DNA of 6,754 nucleotides from an uncultured Lachnospira sp. (GTDB lineage Bacteria; Bacillota; Clostridia; Lachnospirales; Lachnospiraceae). Each line of letters starts with the position of its first letter. Positions within the stretch are counted from its first letter, which is position 1. A model generated the notes under the pieces. It did not search any database. It was not told the DNA's origin and saw only the letters and a program-made list of their open reading frames with translations. A program made the translations under genes and the position numbers. Of the stretch, positions 1 through 5,287 are shown piece after piece. The stretch is taken from assembly GCA_900772425.1 (NCBI GenBank), contig CAAHEK010000066.1:1-6754 (forward strand), given 5' to 3'.

Positions 1-958
1 TAACAGCCTCTTTATCATCCCTGCACAAAAGCAGTTCTATAGCCTTTGCAGCAGTATCAAGCCTTCCGCTGGCATTAAAACATGGTCCTATTATAAAACC
101 TATATGATAAGAACTTATTTTATCTATGTCTATCTGACATTCATTTATAAGAGCCTTTAAACCTATATTCCTTGTGTGGGCAATATGCGAAAGACCATAT
201 TTGACAATAATCCGGTTTTCATCAATCAAATCAACCACATCACCAACTGTCGCTATCGCCATAAATTCTGCATACTCCTCAAGGTCACTTTTATCAAGTC
301 CGAGCTCATCATAAATAATACTGACAAGCTTATAAGCAACACCTGCACCACATAATCTGTCAAAAGGATAAGCACAGTCTTTTTGTTTAGGATTAACAAC
401 AGCATCCGCATCCGGTACTATATACTCTCTTCCTGCATCAGTATCCTTATACAAAATGTCATGATGATCCGTCACTATTATAGTGATATTATTATTTTTT
501 GCATATTTAACCTGCTCTATTGCTGCAATTCCATTATCACAGGTTATTATTGTATCAACACCATCTGCTATCGCATTATCAATTAAATGTTCATTTATTC
601 CGTAACCGTCTGTTATTCTGTCGGGAACAACATAGCTTACATCAGCTCCTGCCTTCCTTAATGCGTTGTACAATATAAATATCGAACATATTCCGTCTAT
701 ATCATAATCCCCGATTATTCTTATGCTTTTCTTCTGCTTTATCTTATCTTCAATAATATGCGCAGCTTTTTGTGCATCCTTTAACATACACGGATTATGC
801 ATATCTTCTATAGTTCCGTTAAGATACATATTAATATCTTCATCACTACACACATCACGGTTTCTTATTACCCTTGCAATAACCTGATCTATATTATACT
901 TTTTAGCTATAGCTTTAAAATCTGCCTTTTTAGTGTAAACCAGCCATTTGCTCTTCAT
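1..958 (-). CDS. recJ: Single-stranded-DNA-specific exonuclease RecJ, N-terminal 319 codons (runs off left edge)
   Basis: RecJ degrades single-stranded DNA 5' to 3' in recombinational repair and base-excision repair; it is a cytoplasmic DHH-family enzyme using Mn2+/Mg2+. The frame is open from the ATG at 956-958 to the window edge with no stop, giving 319 residues of a protein usually about 560-580 long. Visible DHH-family motifs, in order: GDYDIDG (res. 83-89), the PDRITDGYGI block (112-121), TCDNGI (139-144), TDHH (163-166), the YPF..LCGAGVAYKL block (197-211), ATVGDVVDL (236-244) and GPCFNASGRLD (291-301). All metal-binding Asp/His positions expected in this half are present. The start is supported by GAGG at 965-968, 6 bases upstream. 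The downstream DHHA1 and OB-fold parts lie outside the window. The gene follows mgtE after 103 bp on the same strand, without a visible terminator between them, so read-through from mgtE is possible. Confidence 0.95.
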   Translation of the reverse strand, partial: MKSKWLVYTKKADFKAIAKKYNIDQVIARVIRNRDVCSDEDINMYLNGTIEDMHNPCMLKDAQKAAHIIEDKIKQKKSIRIIGDYDIDGICSIFILYNALRKAGADVSYVVPDRITDGYGINEHLIDNAIADGVDTIITCDNGIAAIEQVKYAKNNNITIIVTDHHDILYKDTDAGREYIVPDADAVVNPKQKDCAYPFDRLCGAGVAYKLVSIIYDELGLDKSDLEEYAEFMAIATVGDVVDLIDENRIIVKYGLSHIAHTRNIGLKALINECQIDIDKISSYHIGFIIGPCFNASGRLDTAAKAIELLLCRDDKEAV

Positions 959-1061
959 GTATTTCCTCTTTTATATTTTATGCGTATTCTATATTTTATA
1001 TATTGTTCATATATTCTTGTGTTTTAATACTATTTACACATTTTATATTCTTAAATATATT
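959..1061. repeat. AT-rich mgtE-recJ spacer with a 13-bp direct repeat
   Basis: This spacer is almost entirely A and T. The 13-mer ATTTTATATTCTT occurs exactly at 1040-1052 and 1059-1071 (the second copy runs into the 3' end of mgtE), and shorter ATATTCT/TATATTTTAT variants recur toward recJ. No hairpin with a U-run is visible, so mgtE has no obvious intrinsic terminator here. TATAAT-like strings are abundant, but none is paired with a recognisable -35 box. The tract may be simple slippage-derived AT sequence or a UP-element-like promoter region for recJ; the sequence does not decide. Confidence 0.45.
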
Positions 1062-2444
1062 TTATATTCTTCCTATAAGCAGAAGTCCTGCAAGACCATA
1101 ATAGGTAATTACTGCCACCAAATCATTAACTGTAGTAATAAGAGGACCTGATGCTACAGCCGGGTCAATCTTTATTTTATGGAAGAACATAGGAATTATT
1201 GTACCTATAAAACTTGATATTACCATCGCAACAAACAATGACAATCCAACACAGCCTGAGATATAAAATGCTGATGGCCATACCATTCCTTTTCCCACAT
1301 TCAGATATACTGCCACAAAAACAAATGACAAAACTCCCAGCAGCAATCCGTTGGCACCACCTATCTGCATTTCCTTAAGGATAAATTTAGCTTTCTCTTT
1401 TCCTGAAACATTTTCATCCATAAGAACTCTGATTGTAACGGCAAGTGACTGTGTTCCAACATTTCCTGCCATATCAAGAATAAGTGACTGGAAACACATT
1501 ATAATTGCTATCTGCGCAACTACTGTTTCAAATATACCTACCACACTTGATACACCCATTCCAAGGAAAAGCAGCAATATCAGCCATGGAAGCCTCTTTT
1601 TCATACTGTCAAATAAGCGCTCATTCAAATCTTCCTCAGAAGTAAGACCGGCAAGCTTTGCATAATCATCGCTCATCTCATCATCTACAGCTTCAACTAC
1701 GTCCTGTGATGTTACAACACCTATAATTTTATCTTCATCATCTAATACAGGTATAGAATCCTCTGCGTAGTCCTTTAACATTTCAATACAGTCGCTTATT
1801 TTCTGGTCAGCTTTAAGACTTGGATAACCTTTACTTATAATATCATCAAGAGGCACATAATCCCTTGCTATTATAAGATCTCTTAAATCTATCGCACCAT
1901 AAAATTTCTCATCTCTTGTAACCACATATATTGTGTTTATATTATCATTTTCATGCGCCTGTCCAATCATTGAACGCATAGCTTGTTTTACTGTAAAATC
2001 CGAATAGATTGTTACATAATTGGTAGTCATCATGCTACCTACAGAGTCATCATCATAGGAACTGATAAGACGTACATCCTCACTTGCATCCTGATCCATA
2101 AGTGAGATAAGCTGTTTCCTCTTATCATCATTCTCAATGTCCTCAAGTGTATCTACCGCATCATCTGCATCCATGTTTTCAAGCACATCAGCGGCTTTTT
2201 CAGGAGTAAGTTCCTCTATATATTCTGATGCATCATCCACATAAGTAAATATATCTGCAACTTTTTCTATTCCAAGTATTTCATATAACTTTTTACGTGT
2301 ATCTGTATCTAACTCTGATAATGCAGCAGCAATATCATTAGCATGATAATTGTTAAGCTCTGTTCTTATCTCATCATTGGTCAAAGAGCTTTTGATAATA
2401 TCAATTATCTCTTTAACTCTGAATAATTCATTCTTCTTTTCCAT
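1062..2444 (-). CDS. mgtE: Magnesium transporter MgtE (N-domain, two CBS domains, membrane domain)
   Basis: MgtE is a dimeric Mg2+-selective channel of the inner membrane whose cytosolic domains close the pore when cell Mg2+ is high. The 460-residue product has the full family layout: an acidic MgtE_N domain (about 20-130), CBS domain 1 (about 138-195), CBS domain 2 (about 200-257), a plug helix leading into KRLPWL (283-288), and five membrane segments near 287-306, 308-335, 362-383, 393-418 and 432-457. The pore signature is DMAGNVGTQS (324-333), and the last helix carries DPAVASGP and TTVNDLVAV with the conserved Asp at 441. Acid clusters in the N and CBS domains fit Mg2+ sensing. The ATG at 2442-2444 is chosen over an in-frame ATG at 2469-2471 because AAGGAGG at 2454-2460 sits 9 bases before it, while the upstream ATG has no ribosome binding site and would place the Shine-Dalgarno inside the gene. 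Transcription probably comes through a long leader starting near 2912. Confidence 0.96.
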   Translation of the reverse strand: MEKKNELFRVKEIIDIIKSSLTNDEIRTELNNYHANDIAAALSELDTDTRKKLYEILGIEKVADIFTYVDDASEYIEELTPEKAADVLENMDADDAVDTLEDIENDDKRKQLISLMDQDASEDVRLISSYDDDSVGSMMTTNYVTIYSDFTVKQAMRSMIGQAHENDNINTIYVVTRDEKFYGAIDLRDLIIARDYVPLDDIISKGYPSLKADQKISDCIEMLKDYAEDSIPVLDDEDKIIGVVTSQDVVEAVDDEMSDDYAKLAGLTSEEDLNERLFDSMKKRLPWLILLLFLGMGVSSVVGIFETVVAQIAIIMCFQSLILDMAGNVGTQSLAVTIRVLMDENVSGKEKAKFILKEMQIGGANGLLLGVLSFVFVAVYLNVGKGMVWPSAFYISGCVGLSLFVAMVISSFIGTIIPMFFHKIKIDPAVASGPLITTVNDLVAVITYYGLAGLLLIGRI

Positions 2445-2453
2445 TATAATGTA

Positions 2454-2460
2454 CCTCCTT
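2454..2460 (-). promoter_or_regulatory. Ribosome binding site of mgtE, decides the start
   Basis: On the minus strand this reads AAGGAGG, a near-consensus Shine-Dalgarno, 9 bases before the ATG at 2442-2444. It excludes the longer 469-codon reading that would start at 2471. Confidence 0.9.
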
Positions 2461-2533
2461 TTATATGACATTTTAAATTCTGCCCAGACCTTTTTATTTC
2501 ATAGAAAAATAACTTAATATTTTCCCAGAATAT

Positions 2534-2563
2534 AAAAAGCCATCGGCACCTGGTGACGATGGC
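2534..2563 (-). terminator. Intrinsic terminator/attenuator in the mgtE leader
   Basis: Minus-strand RNA forms a 7-bp stem GCCATCG/CGATGGC (arms 2557-2563 and 2539-2545). The stem continues after one mismatch with CAC/GTG and a CAG loop, and is followed directly by five U (2538-2534). It lies between the stop of the 27-codon ORF (2603) and the mgtE start (2444), about 90 bases before mgtE. If it always worked it would cut mgtE off from its only good promoter, so conditional read-through is likely. Competing pairings for its 5' arm exist: GACGAT inside the small ORF (2645-2650) complements ATCGTC of the arm. Confidence 0.8.
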
Positions 2564-2602
2564 AATTAGTACATTATAACGGCATCAAACTCAAGGCTGC
2601 CT

Positions 2603-2686
2603 TTATTTATTAAGTGCAACCTTTACCATATACGTTCTAATTGTATCGTCGTTAAACAATCGACTATGACTGTCCGATTTGTCCAT
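2603..2686 (-). CDS. 27-residue small ORF in the mgtE leader, possible leader peptide
   Basis: I do not recognise this peptide. It starts at ATG 2684-2686 with an excellent ribosome binding site, AAAGGAG at 2694-2700, 7 bases upstream, and ends in TAA at 2603-2605. The product begins MDKSDSHS, has a central NDD, and ends MVKVALNK. It has acidic residues near the N-terminus and a basic/hydrophobic C-terminus, no signal peptide, no membrane segment and no Cys or Pro. It sits after the repeat element and 40 bases before an intrinsic terminator, within the transcript that should lead to mgtE. That layout (promoter, small ORF, terminator, transporter gene) is like known attenuator leaders such as mgtL ahead of mgtA in enterobacteria, but no sequence likeness to MgtL is claimed. 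It could instead be an independent small protein with its own terminator. Translation is well supported by the ribosome binding site; the role is inference. Confidence 0.6.
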   Translation of the reverse strand: MDKSDSHSRLFNDDTIRTYMVKVALNK

Positions 2687-2693
2687 GATTGCA

Positions 2694-2700
2694 CTCCTTT
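2694..2700 (-). promoter_or_regulatory. Ribosome binding site of the 27-codon ORF
   Basis: The minus strand reads AAAGGAG, 7 bases before the ATG at 2684-2686. It lies immediately after the proximal copy of the 31-bp repeat (ending at 2702), so folding of that repeat could expose or bury it. Confidence 0.7.
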
Positions 2701-2701
2701 C

Positions 2702-2732
2702 TTGGTTTCCTTGCGAATATTATCTCATCGCT
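2702..2732 (-). repeat. 31-bp direct repeat, copy 1 (proximal to the small ORF)
   Basis: This stretch is identical over 31 bases to 2831-2861, with start points 129 bases apart. On the transcribed strand it runs from AGCGATGAG through GATAATATTC to GGAAACCAA. Its core GATAATATTC and terminal AACCAA also occur inverted at 2792-2814, so either direct copy can pair with the inverted one. Confidence 0.9.
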
Positions 2733-2739
2733 TTATATG

Positions 2740-2792
2740 CGAGTAGCTCCGCGCCCCTTCACTTCGTTTTGGGGCTGTCGCGGTGCTCCTCG
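2740..2792 (-). repeat. GC-rich imperfect hairpin inside the composite element
   Basis: The arms pair CGAG/CTCG, AGC/GCT, CCGCG/CGCGG and CCCC/GGGG. Two single mismatches (2744/2788 and 2748/2784) and a 4-base bulge (2775-2778) interrupt it. The loop is 13 bases (2758-2770). Sixteen base pairs, mostly G-C, in an otherwise AT-rich spacer indicate selection for structure. Confidence 0.8.
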
Positions 2793-2853
2793 ATAATATT
2801 CCCAATCCAACCAACTCGTGCAAGCACGATTTGGTTTCCTTGCGAATATTATC
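2792..2853 (-). repeat. Long imperfect palindrome formed with repeat copy 2
   Basis: GATAATATTC (2792-2801) pairs with GAATATTATC (2844-2853), AACCAA (2809-2814) with TTGGTT (2831-2836), and TCGTGC (2816-2821) with GCACGA (2824-2829). These stems are separated by a 7x7 internal loop and a single mismatch. The tight 2-base centre at 2822-2823 would open by a pair or two in RNA. The outer arm could pair with copy 1 (2702-2724) instead, giving two mutually exclusive folds. Confidence 0.75.
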
Positions 2854-2861
2854 TCATCGCT
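2831..2861 (-). repeat. 31-bp direct repeat, copy 2 (promoter-proximal)
   Basis: Exact duplicate of 2702-2732. In RNA the 5' part can also close a small GCGA/UCGC stem. It begins close to the U-run of the upstream hairpin (2870-2904). Confidence 0.9.
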
Positions 2862-2869
2862 ACTCGCGC

Positions 2870-2904
2870 AAAAAATGGTTGTGAAAGCTTGTTTCACAAC
2901 CATT
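2870..2904 (-). terminator. Intrinsic terminator hairpin downstream of secDF, or 5' hairpin of the mgtE leader
   Basis: Minus-strand RNA forms a perfect 13-bp stem (arms 2892-2904 and 2874-2886, AATGGTTGTGAAA and its complement) with a 5-base loop, followed by a run of U (2875-2870). It is 115 bases after the secDF stop and is the best terminator candidate for the scfB-secDF transcript. It also falls within the first ten bases or so of the transcript predicted from the promoter at 2919-2946, so it may serve as a stability hairpin or very early attenuator there. Confidence 0.8.
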
Positions 2905-2918
2905 AAGCATTCTTTTAT

Positions 2919-2946
2919 ATTATATACGCTGACTTTTTTTCGTCAA
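2919..2946 (-). promoter_or_regulatory. Sigma-A-type promoter for the mgtE leader
   Basis: Minus strand: -35 TTGACG (2946-2941), 16-base spacer, -10 TATAAT (2924-2919). One mismatch in twelve to consensus makes it the best promoter in the window. Transcription would begin near 2912, giving a leader of about 470 bases before mgtE. No comparable promoter lies nearer to mgtE. Confidence 0.75.
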
Positions 2947-2948
2947 GC
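2928..2948. promoter_or_regulatory. Dyad overlapping the -35 box and spacer, possible operator
   Basis: GCTGAC (2928-2933) and GTCAAGC (2942-2948) form an inverted repeat with one extra base, centred on a T/A run. It overlaps the -35 element and spacer of the mgtE-leader promoter, a position typical of a repressor site. The arms are short, and chance is a fair alternative. Confidence 0.3.
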
Positions 2949-3018
2949 ATTTTAATAATACAAAAATATCATTTTTTTATTTTTTATGTAAATTTAAGAT
3001 ACATATTACATTGATTTA

Positions 3019-5265
3019 TTATACCTGTGCTCCATCGGCTGAAGCCTTTTTCTTCTTCTCTTCCTGTGCTTTCTTGGCTGCATCTGTAATTCCTCTCTTC
3101 TTGCCGCCCATTACATACCACATAGCACTTGTAAGGCAGATTGAAGAATATCCTCCGACTACGATACCTACCATAAGTGGAAGCGCAAATTCTTTTACAG
3201 ATGAAACTCCTAATATAAAGAGAACAACAAGCATAATAAGTGTTGTAAGAGATGTATTAACAGTTCTTGTCATTGTGCTTGTAATAGCTGAGTTAACAAG
3301 CTCTGTTATGTTAGTCTTTGAATTAGCTGTCTTTAAAAGTTCTCTTATACGGTCAAATATTATAATTGTACCATTAATTGAATAACCAACTATTGTAAGC
3401 ATACAAGCAATAAATGTTGTACCTACTGATACTCTTGTGAACGCATAGAAAGCAAGAACAACAAGTACATCATGAATCAATGCAATAACTGCTGCTGCTG
3501 CAAACTTAATATCTCTGAATCTTACAAAAATGTATATAAGCATACATATTGTTGATAGTATTACTGAGATAAATGCATCTCTCTTCATTGAATCACTAAC
3601 TGATGAACTAATTGTATCTGACTCAACTATTGTTCCATCTTTAATAGGATATTTAGCTTTAACAGCTTCTTCCATAGCTTCTCTCTGGTCTAATGTAAGA
3701 TCAGTTGTCTTAAATGAAACCGCTGTTGAATCCTGTACCTTCTGCTGCTGAACCTGATTAACTCCTGTAGAGCTCTTAATAACAGGAATAATTCCATTTT
3801 CAATCTCTTCTGTTGAATAATCCTTGTCAAACGTAAAGCTTGTTGTTGTACCACCTACAAACTCAAGGCTGAAATTAAGCATTCTGTTTCCTGTAGCCTG
3901 GAATACTCCCATTGCTATAAATCCTGCAACAATAACTGCTGCTGAACCTATAAAGCACCACTTTCTGATTCCAAGAACATTAAGTGTCTTTTTATGTACT
4001 GTCTTTCCATACCATTTAGCATCTTTGAAGCCAAAGTTATAGAAAAGCTTCATAACTGCTCTTGTAATTATAAGTGCTGTAAACATGGATACAACTATAC
4101 CTACAGCAAGTGTTGTAGCAAATCCCTTTACAGGACCTGTACCAAATATATAAAGTACTGCTGCTGCAATAAGTGTTGTTACGTTACCATCAACAATGGC
4201 TGATGTTGCTTTGCTGTAACCTGCTGTAATAGCATTTTCTACACTTCTTCCTGCACCTAATTCTTCTCGTATTCTTGTGTAAATGATAACATTGGCATCT
4301 ACCGCCATACCAATACCAAGAATAATACCTGCTATACCAGGAAGTGTAAGTGTCAAATCATATACACTTACAAGGAACAATACAACTATTGTGTACATCC
4401 ATAATGCTATTGTAGCAACAACACCAGGAAGTCTGTAAAGTACAATCATAAAAATGCAAAGTAATGCAAGTCCGATTCCAGCAGCAATAAGACTTGATCT
4501 GATAGCATCATGTCCTAACTGTGCTCCTACTATATTAGAGCTTACCTCTTTAAGAGTAAGTGGAATAGAACCTATTCTTATATATGTAGCAAGTGTATCT
4601 GCTTCATCATAATCTGAAATATCTGTAATAGATGCGCTGCCACCTGAAATAGTCTGCTTAACATTTGGTGCGCTTACTACTTTACCATCGTATACTATGT
4701 ATATAATCTTTCCAACATTGGCTGATGTAGCCTTTTCAAACTTAACAGCACCCTCATCTGTAAATGTAAGAGAAACTCCAAATGCTGATGAGCTGCTGCT
4801 TGATGATGTATCTGTATATGCCTGTGCGCTCTTAACATCTGAGCCTGTGAGAAGTGGTTCATAGCTCTCACCGTTCCCCCATGCTGTATAAGCTGTTGAA
4901 TCAAGGAATTCCAAAGAACCAGGTGTACCAAGTTCTTCAAGAATTGCATTGGCATCTGTTACGCCAGGTATCTCAACCGTAATTCTTTTATCACCTTCAC
5001 GATATACCTGTGATTCTGTACTTTTACCCTCAATACGTTTTTCAAGCTTATAAATGGTATCTTCAAAATCCTGACTGCTTGGGTTATCTTCCTGTATCTC
5101 ATATGTGATACTTACACCACCAGCAAGGTCAAGTCCAAGGTTAATATCCTTAGCACTTCCATATCCATTGTTACCAATTCCGAAAAATGCCGTCCATGTC
5201 AACCCCAAAAGTAATACCAGTATTATAACTGAATAGCATATTTTCTTTCCTAAACCATACTTCAT
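3019..5265 (-). CDS. secDF: Fused protein translocase subunit SecDF
   Basis: SecDF is an inner-membrane accessory of the SecYEG translocon that uses proton flow to pull exported proteins outward. The 748-residue product fuses SecD (about 1-410) and SecF (about 430-720). SecD features: membrane anchor 10-30, LGLDLAGG (43-50), the extracytoplasmic P1 region with a seven-Ser run (154-160), five further membrane segments from about 255, and AVDANVIIYTRIREEL (321-336) holding the conserved Asp323. SecF features: EFVGGT (468-473), GYSING followed by TIIIFDRIRE (627-642), and TMTRTV with Arg667. Oddity: SecF normally has GYSIND; here residue 632 is Gly, removing an Asp equivalent to one shown to matter for proton transfer in Thermus and E. 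coli SecDF. The C-terminal tail (721-748) is Lys-rich and cytosolic. Start ATG 5263-5265 has AAGGGAG (5275-5281) 9 bases upstream. It follows scfB by 22 bases, so the two form one operon. Confidence 0.96.
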   Translation of the reverse strand: MKYGLGKKICYSVIILVLLLGLTWTAFFGIGNNGYGSAKDINLGLDLAGGVSITYEIQEDNPSSQDFEDTIYKLEKRIEGKSTESQVYREGDKRITVEIPGVTDANAILEELGTPGSLEFLDSTAYTAWGNGESYEPLLTGSDVKSAQAYTDTSSSSSSSAFGVSLTFTDEGAVKFEKATSANVGKIIYIVYDGKVVSAPNVKQTISGGSASITDISDYDEADTLATYIRIGSIPLTLKEVSSNIVGAQLGHDAIRSSLIAAGIGLALLCIFMIVLYRLPGVVATIALWMYTIVVLFLVSVYDLTLTLPGIAGIILGIGMAVDANVIIYTRIREELGAGRSVENAITAGYSKATSAIVDGNVTTLIAAAVLYIFGTGPVKGFATTLAVGIVVSMFTALIITRAVMKLFYNFGFKDAKWYGKTVHKKTLNVLGIRKWCFIGSAAVIVAGFIAMGVFQATGNRMLNFSLEFVGGTTTSFTFDKDYSTEEIENGIIPVIKSSTGVNQVQQQKVQDSTAVSFKTTDLTLDQREAMEEAVKAKYPIKDGTIVESDTISSSVSDSMKRDAFISVILSTICMLIYIFVRFRDIKFAAAAVIALIHDVLVVLAFYAFTRVSVGTTFIACMLTIVGYSINGTIIIFDRIRELLKTANSKTNITELVNSAITSTMTRTVNTSLTTLIMLVVLFILGVSSVKEFALPLMVGIVVGGYSSICLTSAMWYVMGGKKRGITDAAKKAQEEKKKKASADGAQV

Positions 5266-5287
5266 TGTTGTGTACTCCCTTCTTCCT

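Larger units (their letters stand above)
2702..2867 (-). other. Composite structured repeat element in the mgtE leader
   Basis: This 166-bp block is built from two exact 31-bp direct repeats (2702-2732, 2831-2861), an inverted copy of their core between them (2792-2814), a GC-rich hairpin (2740-2792) and a short central hairpin (2815-2830). GCGAGTAG at 2739-2746 also complements CTACTCGC at 2860-2867, tying the two ends together. It has no plausible protein; its base composition is clearly richer in G+C than the flanks. It could be a mobile palindromic repeat of the REP/MITE type or a structured regulatory RNA domain. No target-site duplication or known riboswitch signature was recognised. 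Confidence 0.65.

Noticed and set aside
1351..1665. Plus-strand 104-codon ORF
   Set aside because: It is antisense to the MgtE membrane domain, which is fully conserved; treated as a shadow frame.
2442..2471. Longer mgtE start at 2471
   Set aside because: The extra nine codons would be read across the AAGGAGG ribosome binding site, and the upstream ATG has no site of its own.
2702..2861. CRISPR-like repeat pair
   Set aside because: There are only two copies, with a 98-base interval that itself contains an inverted copy and hairpins; no array periodicity and no cas genes.
2679..2906. Plus-strand 75-codon ORF across the repeat block
   Set aside because: It begins at a TTG with no ribosome binding site, lies opposite the promoter-driven leader, and its protein merely repeats a WFPCEYYLIA-like segment because the 31-bp repeats happen to be in frame (129-base spacing). 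The palindromes explain the sequence better.
2445..2912. M-box (ykoK) magnesium riboswitch ahead of mgtE
   Set aside because: The location is right, but I find none of the conserved M-box blocks I know, such as the GUUAGGUGAGGCUCC region. A covariance search would settle it.
2949..3018. Terminator directly after secDF
   Set aside because: The stretch is A/T homopolymer-rich but offers no stable stem; the 13-bp hairpin at 2870-2904 is far better.
3011..3385. Plus-strand 124-codon ORF
   Set aside because: It is antisense to the SecF half of secDF; hydrophobicity mirrors the membrane helices on the other strand.
4695..4955. Minus-strand 86-codon ORF rich in Gln and His
   Set aside because: It is a shifted-frame shadow inside secDF, with no ribosome binding site and odd composition.
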